DNA of 64,000 nucleotides. It comes from Pseudomonas fortuita. GTDB taxonomy: Bacteria; Pseudomonadota; Gammaproteobacteria; Pseudomonadales; Pseudomonadaceae. The stretch is from NCBI RefSeq assembly GCF_026898135.2, contig NZ_CP114035.2, forward strand, positions 5,497,501-5,561,500, read 5' to 3'. Below, piece by piece: positions 43,878 through 52,424 of this stretch. The translations under genes and the position numbers were made by a program. How positions within the stretch are numbered: the stretch's first letter is position 1; every line of letters starts with the position of its first letter. Under the pieces are notes generated by a model. That model worked only from the letters and a program-made list of their open reading frames with translations, did no database searches and had not been told where the DNA came from.

Positions 43878-46817
43878 CTACTCATGCGGTTTGTTCTTCA
43901 TCAGCGCGCGGCATTGCGCCTGCAGTTCATTCAACCGTTCACGCATACCCGCCACATCCTGCGCCTCAGGCGCGGGCGCTACGGAATAGGCCGTTTCGCG
44001 AGCGATGGCATCGCAGGCTTCGCGGATGCGTTCTTCGGCGGCCCACTTGTCCGACAGCGATGCAAACCCTTCACCGGCAGCCATCACTTGCATGTCGAGC
44101 ATTTGCTTGGGCATGACGATTGCCAGTTCACGGGCCCATTCATCGTCCAGCGTCTGCTCGTCCGCAGCCGCAACAGCGGGCACTTCTGGCGCCACCGTGT
44201 TCCCGACGATCAGGTCCGCCACCGCCAGAATGCTCGCCTCGATCGCCCCCGGGCTCAGTGGATCCTCCTGGGCTGCCGCTACGGGCGCAGCGGGTGGCGT
44301 AACGGGTGTCTCCAGCACCTGCTGCGGAGATGGCGCAGCCGGAGCCGGCTTTTTCAACGCACCGGTCAAATACCCCCCGAGCACGGCGAACGAAGTATCC
44401 AGCCTACCCAGCAGTGGCCGGTCGGGGTCTGCGTAGTTGTGTTCGAACGCACTGTGCATACGGGCAAAGGTAGGGTCGCCCTTGACCACCGCCCGCACCC
44501 GCCTGGCGAACGAGCCATCTTTCAGGCTGTCGACAAATGCCTGGCGCGATTGCCTGTTCTGCGGAAGGTCTGACGGCTCGGGCGGCTCGACCGGGATGAA
44601 ATCGTTGATGCGCATTTCTTTCGGTGCCGGGCCGGCTGTGTAGAAGCCCATGCCGCGGATAAGGGCCACACCGCCGGTTTTGCCATTCTGCGATTTCTTG
44701 CCGACCAGGAAGGTGAACTCGCCGTTTTCCTGCATGGCGACGTCGTCGTAGTTCAACCGGCTGCGCTGCTCGATGCCGATGTTGTCCGACTGGCGCAGCT
44801 TTTCGTTGCCCGCAGTGCGTTCGAAATTGCCCAGCATGGCCTGCGAAGACTCGGCCGCCGCGCCCTGCACGCGCCGCCAGGTTTCCGATTCGGTGCCCGA
44901 GGTCAGGCGGCCGACGGCGCGGATGTTGGTGTTTTCCCAGGTGGCATCCGCTTCTTCGGCGCTGGATTTCTTCAGCGAGGAAAAGTCCTGCGCCGCGAAG
45001 GTGACACTGAAGCCCAGGCTACGCGCCTGGGCCGGGGCCACGGCGAAGCCGACCACGGCGTAATAGCCGTATTCGTCGAGGATGGTATAGAACGGGAACT
45101 TGGAGCCCGTTGGCCGGCTGTCGATGATTTCGCGTACCACCCCTTCGACCCGGTTGCCCAGGCAGCCGGCCATCATCTGCTTGATGCTGCCTACAATCAT
45201 CTTGCCAAGCATGCGCATGCTGTCAGGTGCACGCTCCAGCGCCGGCAGCAGCACCACCAGCAAGCGGCGGTTGATCACCACATCGTAGAAGTCCACGTCA
45301 CCGACGCGTGTCTTGAAGATATGGCCGTAGTTGAAGGTCAGGTCGTTGAAGATCCGCCCGAGCTGCATGACGATGTAGCCGTGCTGCTCCAGGGTCTTGG
45401 TTTCCTGCTTCTTGAACTTCGCCTTCTGGTAACCCGGCAGCGTCAGCAGGTAGGAGCGCAGCGGGGCCACGATCACATCGAACATCTCGCCGTACTTGCC
45501 GCCGTGCTCCCACACCAGTTCTTCGATCACGTTCAGCTCGAAGTACTCCAGGTACTTCTCGGGGGACAGGTTGATGTGACCCTTGTCCCGCAGATAGGTC
45601 AGCGGCCGCGTCAGGGCTGCCACGAACATGATCGCCCGCCCCTTCCACATGTCGCCGCCGCCACCGGAGTCATCCATCAGCGACACGATCAGCTCGATCA
45701 ACATGCCCGACGAGGTATTCCCCATCATGTTCATGTTGTTGGTCACCTTGTCGACCTGCTTCTCGACGAAGTCGCGGCCAGAGGTGATGAAGTTGATGAT
45801 CAACAGGTCATCTTCGCGGCCGAGGTAGCGCGACAGGCGGAAGATTTCCTTCTGCAGCTTGGGGTCACCCTTGCCGTCGACGTAGATGAAACCCGTGTTC
45901 TGCACCAGGGCGTTGAACACGATGCCGAGCAACAGCTCGGTGTTATGGGTGACCAGGCTGTCGTCGGTGATATACAGGTGGTGTGGGTGATCGATCTCGA
46001 TGCACTGGCAGGGCGCCTGCCCGGCAGCGTCTACCTTCCACACCTCGGCCCAGCCATTGAACTTGGCAGACCCACGCTTCTTGCGCACCTTGGGCAGCAT
46101 CACCACCACGCCACGCCCCATCAGCTCACGGATGGCATCGGTCGTCACGGTGTGCGCTGCTTCGCTACCATCCTCGCCGCGTGTAAGCACTCGCCACAGG
46201 TGGTCACCGGTGGCCTGGGCCCTGCGGCCGTCGCGGGTGGCAATCGTCCAGATCGGCTGAACGCCCTGCTCGATCACCCGCAGCACCGCAGCCTGCTTGC
46301 CATCGGGCGTGCACACGCTGTCTCCGACCCGGATGCGGCCCATTTCCACCCAGCCGCCCGGCGTCAGCACCTTGGCATGCTTGGGCTGCGGCTTACCGGA
46401 GCCCGTGGTGCCCAACACCAGCTGGTGCGTCCTCAGGTCGCTGTCGCCGGCGTAGATCTGCTCCCGGGTCTCCAGGTCATTGCCGAAAAGGGTAACCCCC
46501 TCGCCTTTCTTTTTGCCCTTGTACGAGCCGTCATTGACATCCGCCAGCTTGGGTACCCGGTAAGGGAAATCGAAGGCACGGTTTTCGACATCGACGAACT
46601 TTCGCTTGAACACCCAGGCCAGCAGCAACAGCAGCTCACCCGAGAAGGGCACCTTGATCGAAACCAGCGCCAGGATCGGCAGCGCGAAGGTGCCAAACAC
46701 TGCGCCATCAGCAGACTGGAAAAAATCGCTGAAGCGCTGCCCGGCCAGGCGCGTGTCTTTGCGCCGCCGGCTGGTGCTGACTTCATGCTGACGGGATGCG
46801 CCCTTGTACTGAGCCAT
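43878..46817 (-). CDS. dotL: DotL/IcmO (TrbC) type IV coupling ATPase, intein-containing
   Basis: The precursor is 979 residues and about 829 after removal of the intein. Two N-terminal membrane segments (about 40-70) anchor it. The Walker A motif GTTGSGK (136-142) is interrupted and resumes at Thr293 (TELLLGI). Walker B and following motif (FYTILDEYGYY, then TFAAQDFSSLKK) lie near 590-640. The C-terminal third is Pro/Ala-rich then helical, like the DotN/adaptor-binding tail of DotL. DotL recruits substrates with DotM and DotN. GAGGGAG precedes the start. Without splicing the ATP site is broken, so the protein must splice to work. Confidence 0.95.
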   Translation of the reverse strand: MAQYKGASRQHEVSTSRRRKDTRLAGQRFSDFFQSADGAVFGTFALPILALVSIKVPFSGELLLLLAWVFKRKFVDVENRAFDFPYRVPKLADVNDGSYKGKKKGEGVTLFGNDLETREQIYAGDSDLRTHQLVLGTTGSGKPQPKHAKVLTPGGWVEMGRIRVGDSVCTPDGKQAAVLRVIEQGVQPIWTIATRDGRRAQATGDHLWRVLTRGEDGSEAAHTVTTDAIRELMGRGVVVMLPKVRKKRGSAKFNGWAEVWKVDAAGQAPCQCIEIDHPHHLYITDDSLVTHNTELLLGIVFNALVQNTGFIYVDGKGDPKLQKEIFRLSRYLGREDDLLIINFITSGRDFVEKQVDKVTNNMNMMGNTSSGMLIELIVSLMDDSGGGGDMWKGRAIMFVAALTRPLTYLRDKGHINLSPEKYLEYFELNVIEELVWEHGGKYGEMFDVIVAPLRSYLLTLPGYQKAKFKKQETKTLEQHGYIVMQLGRIFNDLTFNYGHIFKTRVGDVDFYDVVINRRLLVVLLPALERAPDSMRMLGKMIVGSIKQMMAGCLGNRVEGVVREIIDSRPTGSKFPFYTILDEYGYYAVVGFAVAPAQARSLGFSVTFAAQDFSSLKKSSAEEADATWENTNIRAVGRLTSGTESETWRRVQGAAAESSQAMLGNFERTAGNEKLRQSDNIGIEQRSRLNYDDVAMQENGEFTFLVGKKSQNGKTGGVALIRGMGFYTAGPAPKEMRINDFIPVEPPEPSDLPQNRQSRQAFVDSLKDGSFARRVRAVVKGDPTFARMHSAFEHNYADPDRPLLGRLDTSFAVLGGYLTGALKKPAPAAPSPQQVLETPVTPPAAPVAAAQEDPLSPGAIEASILAVADLIVGNTVAPEVPAVAAADEQTLDDEWARELAIVMPKQMLDMQVMAAGEGFASLSDKWAAEERIREACDAIARETAYSVAPAPEAQDVAGMRERLNELQAQCRALMKNKPHE
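45942..46391 (-). other. 150-residue mini-intein, class 3 type, inserted in the DotL P-loop
   Basis: Residues 143-292 of the DotL precursor lie exactly between the Walker A Lys and Thr. Intein residue 1 is Pro, not Cys or Ser. Block A reads AKVLTPGGWVEM; block B has TGDHLW with Thr61, His64 and Trp66; block F has QCIEIDHP with Cys130; block G ends VTHN with Thr148, His149 and Asn150; and the +1 residue is Thr. The Trp/Cys/Thr set with a non-nucleophilic first residue is the signature of class 3 inteins such as mycobacteriophage Bethlehem DnaB. No homing-endonuclease domain is present. Confidence 0.93.
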
Positions 46818-46828
46818 CTGTCACTCCC

Positions 46829-49800
46829 TCACACTACGTCTTCGTATGCACTGGCGCTGATGTAGTCAGCGACCAGATCCTTGGCGATGCGCGCAATCAC
46901 GGACTGCTCCATGTCGTCATCGACGAACTCGACATCCTTGAACGTCTCGCGCTTGAGCCGCTCCACCATGTCCTTGCAGCCACCCGACGGGAAGCGGCGG
47001 GCCAGCAATGCGAGCGCGTCCGGGCGCGGCATGTGCTCGTAGAGCATGGTGCGCAGTTTCCGGTCCTCGGCGGTGGTGGTCAGTGCCCACAGGCGCATCG
47101 GCCCTGCAGACATGGTGAACAGCTGGCTGTAGGTGGCGTTCTTGGTTTCGAAGCGCGCCAGGAAGGTACAGCCATGCTTGTTGGCCCCGTGCACGAAGTT
47201 GACCAGCGCATGCTCCTCGGTGTCGGACAGGCCGATGTTCTTGCGCAGCCAGTCGCGGGTCTCCTTGGTACCCGAGTCGAGGATGAAGGTGGCCGTGGCG
47301 ATCTTGGTCAGCTGGCCGAAGTCTTCCATCAACTGCGAAGCCAGGATGATCTCCATGTTCCACTTACGGGCCTCACGGCCATCGGTCTGCATCTGCTCCT
47401 GCAAGCCCACGTGGCCACCGGTCTTGTGGAATTCGTCCATGCACATGACCTTGTATTCATCCACCAGGTCCGCCACCAGGCGCTCGTAGAATGGCAGGTA
47501 CTTCTCGGTGAAGAACGGGAAGTCCTCCTTCGAGAAGGCCACCTTCTTCATGAAGCACTGGCGGGCGATCATGTACATCAAGGCCGTCTGCTTTTTCGCC
47601 GATGCAGAGCCTTGCAGCGCCACGTCCTGCAGGTCGAGGGCCACGATGCGGGCACTGCCCACGTCAAAGCGGGTGTGATCGGAGAACACCGGGAAGTCAC
47701 CCACCGCCTCGCGGATACCCAGGATGAAGGCGTCGACCAGGCTACGCCCGACCTCGCCGGACCCCTCGTATTCGGCCCGCACTTCCTCGGTCGACGCCAC
47801 CGCCACCAGGTCATTGAGGGTTGGCACCGCGTAGCGCTGGGTCACCTCTGCCTCGTACACCATGCCGGCATCGAACATCGCGTCGACCAGCTCCCAGTAG
47901 GTAGTCGCCGGAAGAATCCGGAAGCCAAGCTGCGCCACGGCAGTATCCACGACATCGTTGTGCCCCGGCTTGTAGGTTTCCGGGCTGGCCCGCTCGATCT
48001 TGTCGTCCTTGCGCCGATAGGCCAGGTCAACCATCCGGCCGACGAAGTTGCTCATCCCTTCATAGGGTTTTTCGCGCTCGGGCGGCGTCACTAGAATGGT
48101 CAGGAAGTTCTTGTTGAACTCACGGTCTTTCGGCAGTGGATAACGTTGGCCCAACGGCGTATCCAGCGGGTTGATGCAGTCTTTCCTGGCATTCTGCAAA
48201 CGTTTGTACACCACCAGGTGATGAAGCCGGGGGGGCAGGTTGTCGCGCACCAGGTCACAGAAACCGGACGAGGAAATCCCGATGTCGGTGATGCCGATGT
48301 AAGGCAGGCCGGTCAGGCCCGGCATCAGGCAGGATTCGAAGTGGTTGTTGTTCATCAGCACCGACTTGCCCGAACCCGGCTTGCCTGCGATCAGCGTGAT
48401 CCAGGTGGTCTGCTGAGACGAGAAACGCTGGTACTTGAGGATCTTGCCGTCCAGGCTGCGGTAGATGGTCGAACCCTCCTGGAACGGCGAGGCTGGCCGG
48501 GTCAGCGGCAGCATGGCCACGGCATCGCCAAGCGGCGCTGCGGCAGGGTCGCCAAGATGCTTGGTGGTCAAGGCCAGGCAGTTGGACTGGAACGCCTGCA
48601 TCGGGTTGCCGGTACGCTCGATGAACACCGGTTGGCCCCACGACTCCAGCGTGCGCCAGAGCTTCGACTTGCGCAGCGCAAGCTCCTTCACGCCTTTCTC
48701 GTCCGGGCTGGCCCAGGTCATGGCGGCAACCTGCAGCTTGACCATGCACTCACCGTCACGCACCCGCTCGCGCAGCTCCTTGGTGGCCAGGTTGATGTTG
48801 CGGTTCTGCTCGGAGGTTACCGAAAGCAACTGGGCAAACAGGCTTTTCCAGGCCAGCACGCTCATGCCATCGGACGACAGCATGATCGACACCGAATACG
48901 GCAAGGCGCGTGACACACCGTTTTCCTGGGTTTCCGCGCGGTTGAGGCTGTTGAACAGGGTGTTGAAGTATTGCGGCTCTGCCGGTGGAATCGACATCAG
49001 CAACGGCGCATACACGCGCGAGCCAACCCGCACGCTGGTAGGGTCGGGCAGCAGACTGGTGCGCTCGCCACTGCCGATTTCAGCCGACGTGACCATGATC
49101 TGGCTGGGCAGCGTGGGGTACATGAACTCTGACATGTCCCCACTGCGCTTGCTGGTCTTCCAGCGCATCGGAATGGCGCTGCCCGGAATGTAGGGCTTCC
49201 AGGTACGCGGCGTGATGTCGGGGTTCACCTTCGCGCGGATGGCGCGGATTGCTTCACTGACGTCGAGCACATCCGCCGAGCAACCGAACTCGGGGGACGT
49301 CAGGTCTTCGGAAATCTTGGTGACAAAGGAAAGGTGGCGGTCCTTGAGGTAGGAAATGGGCCGCAACAGGTTCTGCGCTTCGGCGGTGGCCGGCCATTCC
49401 GATGCCTTCCTGAACTCGTTCAGCGCCTCGCGCGCCATCGACCGTTCGGTCTGGTCAAGCAGCGCGGACCGCGACCAGAACACCAGGTAGCATTCTTCGT
49501 CATACACATACTGGGCGTACTTGCTCACGCCCTCGTTGATCAGGTGCCGCACGTTGAGGTTCAACCGCTCGGCAGTTGCTGCCTGCTGCGAGGCGTTCTG
49601 CTCCAGCGGCGCAGTCGCATCCAGGTCGCGGCTGAAGACAATCTGCAGGTGATGGCCGCGCACCTTGAAGTACACCGAAAGCGACGCTTCCAGCAGGCTC
49701 ACCAGGCGCTCGAACTGTTCGCGCCCCAGTACGCTCTTGGTGCCGTTGAAACGTACGATGGACGCCAGTGAACCGTCGTTGGCGACGATGGACTGCCCAC

Positions 49801-49891
49801 CGTCGACCGTTTCAAGGTCGCAATAGTCCTGCACGTCTGCCTTGAGCTGGCTCAGAACCGTCAGGATCACCGCCTCGAGTTTGTTAAACAT
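46829..49891 (-). CDS. dotO: DotO/IcmB (TraU) secretion ATPase
   Basis: This protein of about 1020 residues is a VirB4-like ATPase. A long N-terminal domain is followed by Walker A LIAGKPGSGKS near residue 505, and Walker B (VMCMDEFHKTGG) and the ASQLMEDFG motif near 830. It forms the cytoplasmic ATPase complex with DotB. I chose the ATG at 49891 (AAGGA/AGGAAG upstream). The gene ends 11 bases before the DotL start, so the two major ATPases are co-expressed. Its P-loop is uninterrupted, unlike that of DotL. Confidence 0.95.
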   Translation of the reverse strand: MFNKLEAVILTVLSQLKADVQDYCDLETVDGGQSIVANDGSLASIVRFNGTKSVLGREQFERLVSLLEASLSVYFKVRGHHLQIVFSRDLDATAPLEQNASQQAATAERLNLNVRHLINEGVSKYAQYVYDEECYLVFWSRSALLDQTERSMAREALNEFRKASEWPATAEAQNLLRPISYLKDRHLSFVTKISEDLTSPEFGCSADVLDVSEAIRAIRAKVNPDITPRTWKPYIPGSAIPMRWKTSKRSGDMSEFMYPTLPSQIMVTSAEIGSGERTSLLPDPTSVRVGSRVYAPLLMSIPPAEPQYFNTLFNSLNRAETQENGVSRALPYSVSIMLSSDGMSVLAWKSLFAQLLSVTSEQNRNINLATKELRERVRDGECMVKLQVAAMTWASPDEKGVKELALRKSKLWRTLESWGQPVFIERTGNPMQAFQSNCLALTTKHLGDPAAAPLGDAVAMLPLTRPASPFQEGSTIYRSLDGKILKYQRFSSQQTTWITLIAGKPGSGKSVLMNNNHFESCLMPGLTGLPYIGITDIGISSSGFCDLVRDNLPPRLHHLVVYKRLQNARKDCINPLDTPLGQRYPLPKDREFNKNFLTILVTPPEREKPYEGMSNFVGRMVDLAYRRKDDKIERASPETYKPGHNDVVDTAVAQLGFRILPATTYWELVDAMFDAGMVYEAEVTQRYAVPTLNDLVAVASTEEVRAEYEGSGEVGRSLVDAFILGIREAVGDFPVFSDHTRFDVGSARIVALDLQDVALQGSASAKKQTALMYMIARQCFMKKVAFSKEDFPFFTEKYLPFYERLVADLVDEYKVMCMDEFHKTGGHVGLQEQMQTDGREARKWNMEIILASQLMEDFGQLTKIATATFILDSGTKETRDWLRKNIGLSDTEEHALVNFVHGANKHGCTFLARFETKNATYSQLFTMSAGPMRLWALTTTAEDRKLRTMLYEHMPRPDALALLARRFPSGGCKDMVERLKRETFKDVEFVDDDMEQSVIARIAKDLVADYISASAYEDVV

Positions 49892-49954
49892 TTCCTTGTT
49901 CTTCCTGTGTAAGGTTCTCAATGGCGAGGCTGATCAGCTCTGCTTCAGGTTGCA

Positions 49955-50701
49955 TCAAGCGAATTGCTTCAGTAGCTGGCCGGTCAATGCCGACCAGTTG
50001 CCGGGCAGGAACAAGGCGCGGTTATTGGCCGCGTAATATTCAAGCTGCCCATCCTTGAACGCGCCCTTGGTTGGAAACAGCCGCAGCGGGGCCAACCATT
50101 CAGCACGTCTTTCATATTCTTCATCGCTGACAAGTGTTTTGCTTGCGAGGGTTTCGGCCACACTCAATACCGTGATCACTTCTCCGCCGAATACGTCCTT
50201 GAGCGTGTCGCCACCGCGAAATTGGAACGCTGCCAACAGGCTGGTCAGTTTCTCGTTGACCGCCCTGTCGCCGAGCAACTCATTGACATAGATGCACCGG
50301 GCAATGTTGTTGATCTCGGTTTGTGTCAATTCCTGAACTGCCACGAAAAAACCGGTGCCATTCATGGCGCAGGCACCCAAGTGATGAACCTGGCGGCACA
50401 AGTTGCACGCGGTGATCAGGTTGTCCTTGGTGCAATTGTCGGCATTGCCATCCAGTGCATGGAGTTCCTGAAACTTGGCAGACTTGAAACCACAGAAGCG
50501 ACAGGTGTAATTGTCGCGTTGCCACACCGAAGTGCGCAGTGTGTTGTGCGCTTCACTGAACAGTTTTCGTTGATCATCGTCAGAGCGCCACAGTGGCCGG
50601 CGCACGCCGAATACCGGTTGGTTGGCAGTACGGCTGACATAACCACTCGCCAGCGTGGGCACAGTCACTGCCCTGCCCTGCGCAGAGTTTGTTTCGCTCA
50701 C
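49955..50701 (-). CDS. dotN: DotN/IcmJ zinc-binding coupling-complex protein
   Basis: This 248-residue cytoplasmic protein starts with GTG. It has an HNH-like zinc site, Cys67/Cys70 (CRFC) and Cys99/Cys102 (CNLC), with RDNYTCRFCGFKS and ELHALDGN typical of DotN. DotN binds the DotL C-terminus. It lies between DotP and DotO exactly as icmJ lies in Legionella. The HNH fold recalls a nuclease, but DotN proteins are thought to be structural. Confidence 0.92.
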   Translation of the reverse strand: MSETNSAQGRAVTVPTLASGYVSRTANQPVFGVRRPLWRSDDDQRKLFSEAHNTLRTSVWQRDNYTCRFCGFKSAKFQELHALDGNADNCTKDNLITACNLCRQVHHLGACAMNGTGFFVAVQELTQTEINNIARCIYVNELLGDRAVNEKLTSLLAAFQFRGGDTLKDVFGGEVITVLSVAETLASKTLVSDEEYERRAEWLAPLRLFPTKGAFKDGQLEYYAANNRALFLPGNWSALTGQLLKQFA

Positions 50702-50773
50702 GTCCGATATCCCCGAAACTGTCTGGAAATTGCGGGGCCTGGCGCCCCGCTTTAGGGTCAGCGGCGCGCAGCC

Positions 50774-51154
50774 TTAGTTGACCATGGTGTTGCGCATGAT
50801 CCACATCACGGTGCCGACACCCGCCATCAGGCCACCGATGAACAGGCCGACAATGGCCGACATCGGCTTTTCACGCTCATCCTTCGACGCTTTCCACAGG
50901 GTGTACAGCGAAATGGCAACGACCACGAAACCACCAATCGACACCAGCGAGATCAGCAGCGTGGCGCCGCCCTGAGCGGTATTGTCGATGTTGGTCATCA
51001 CGTCGTCAGCGGTCTTGCCGCCCGAGGTGTCCTGGGTCAGGTCAGTCTTGGTAATGGCAAATGCCGACGGTGCTGCCAGGGCACCGATAACTGCAGTGGT
51101 CGCACGAACTTTGGCCGAATCGTAAGCAGCTTTCAGGGTTTTGAGTGCTTTCAT
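50774..51154 (-). CDS. icmD: DotP/IcmD small membrane protein
   Basis: This 126-residue protein has an N-terminal signal or anchor region (VIGALAAPSAFA) and two membrane segments (about 63-85 and 98-118) separated by a short basic loop (KASKDEREKP), the IcmD layout. AAGGAGCG lies before the ATG. The upstream in-frame extension lies in the preceding gene and was rejected. It sits between DotE and DotN, as in Legionella. Confidence 0.85.
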   Translation of the reverse strand: MKALKTLKAAYDSAKVRATTAVIGALAAPSAFAITKTDLTQDTSGGKTADDVMTNIDNTAQGGATLLISLVSIGGFVVVAISLYTLWKASKDEREKPMSAIVGLFIGGLMAGVGTVMWIMRNTMVN

Positions 51155-51191
51155 GAGTGACGCTCCTTGGGTTTCATATTTCGAAAAGCCG

Positions 51192-51776
51192 TTACGACCA
51201 CGGCGTGAAAAGTCCAACCAGATTGAATCCGATTGTGTTGTTGAGTACATCGCTGAACCATTTGAAGTTCCACGCCAGCACACCGCCGATGATCCATCCA
51301 CTGGCGGTCCCCAGGCCGGCCTGAGTTTGATTGTTGTAATAACCGTTTACCGTCAACCAACCTTTCACCATGGCAATCAGACCGACCACCTGCATGATGC
51401 CCAGCAGGGCGAGCGTGGCCAGTTGTGCCTGTTGCTGCAACGTGGTGCCGGTAGAGGAATAGGACAACATGCGCGAGTTGGCATAATCCCCGGTCAACGT
51501 TCGCGACATGATCCCCATCCACTCCAGTGTGCCAATGGCCAGCAAAATAGAGCCGATCACCAGTTGCACACAGGCGGAGCCGACAGAAAAACGCTGTCGC
51601 CCGGCTACATACTTCAATGCGTTGTCATGGGTAACACCCCAGATTTCAATCAACGCAGCACCTGTCAGGTAAAGACCGATAAGTGCGGCAATACCCTGGC
51701 ACATCATGATCGCCGTCGGGATTACTTTCCCGATATTGACCAATACATCTACTAGATCGGCAAATCCGGCCGCCAT
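51192..51776 (-). CDS. icmC: DotE/IcmC-type membrane protein
   Basis: This 194-residue protein has four hydrophobic segments (about 15-40, 65-85, 115-135, 150-172) and the IcmC/DotE-like SVGSACVQLVIGSILLAIGTLEWMG core. AAGGA is eight bases before the ATG. The order between DotF and DotP matches icmG-icmC-icmD. It is an inner-membrane subunit of unknown precise function. Confidence 0.82.
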   Translation of the reverse strand: MAAGFADLVDVLVNIGKVIPTAIMMCQGIAALIGLYLTGAALIEIWGVTHDNALKYVAGRQRFSVGSACVQLVIGSILLAIGTLEWMGIMSRTLTGDYANSRMLSYSSTGTTLQQQAQLATLALLGIMQVVGLIAMVKGWLTVNGYYNNQTQAGLGTASGWIIGGVLAWNFKWFSDVLNNTIGFNLVGLFTPWS

Positions 51777-51790
51777 GGCAACGTCCTTGT

Positions 51791-52414
51791 TTAAAGAGCG
51801 GGTGAAGTCACTACAATACCGCTGTCGCGATCAACTGAAAGCACCTTCAATTCGCGCTGCACCGGTGGCAACGTGTCGCCGGCCTTTACGCTGTCTTCAC
51901 TCTCACCATTCTTCACCCAGGCCCGGTGCCCGACCACGGCCTGCACTTTGTAGCCACTCGATTGCGGAATCGGGTGAGCGCTTCTGGCGTACCCCTGCGA
52001 CGCGGCAGGTGCTGGCGCCCTGCGCGGCGGCTTGACGATTTCCACACGCTGACGGTTCTGCTCGTAGCTGTTCATGCGCTGGGCCAGCTGGGACATGCTG
52101 TTATCCAGGTTCTTGATCTGGCTCAGCAGCAGCTGGGTATTGCGCTGCGATTCCTCACGCACGATCTTCAGTTGCTTTTCACTGTTCTCCTGGGCTTGCA
52201 GGGCCGCTTGCGCCTGCTCCCTGGACTTGGCCAGCTCGATGCTCAGCACATCCATGCGTGGCTGTTGTGCCGACTGAGCCTGGATTTGCGCTGTGCGCTT
52301 GGCCTTGGCGACCGGCGACGAGGAGGCCTTGATCACGACCACGGCGACCACGATCAGCGCCACGAAGCTACCGGCAAAAACGCCTATGAGTTTTCCGAAT
52401 GACCAGTTCTTCAT
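51791..52414 (-). CDS. icmG: DotF/IcmG-type single-span protein
   Basis: This protein of 207 residues has one N-terminal membrane segment (about 11-31), a coiled coil (about 55-125, LAKSREQAQAALQAQENSEKQLK) and a small periplasmic beta-rich domain (YKVQAVVGHRAWVKNGESEDSVKAGDTL). DotF is a nonessential bridge between inner and outer complexes. The ATG at 52414 starts ten bases after the DotG stop. Confidence 0.85.
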   Translation of the reverse strand: MKNWSFGKLIGVFAGSFVALIVVAVVVIKASSSPVAKAKRTAQIQAQSAQQPRMDVLSIELAKSREQAQAALQAQENSEKQLKIVREESQRNTQLLLSQIKNLDNSMSQLAQRMNSYEQNRQRVEIVKPPRRAPAPAASQGYARSAHPIPQSSGYKVQAVVGHRAWVKNGESEDSVKAGDTLPPVQRELKVLSVDRDSGIVVTSPAL

Positions 52415-52424
52415 GTCGAACTCC

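Noticed and set aside
45321..46865. 514-codon open frame antisense to DotL, including the intein
   Set aside because: It mirrors the DotL coding strand in GC-rich DNA, is His/Gln-rich and has no homology pattern; a shadow of third-position GC bias.
49955..50701. DotN gene as an HNH nuclease toxin
   Set aside because: The Cys pairs and context match the structural DotN/IcmJ family, and it lies in the canonical position in the core operon.
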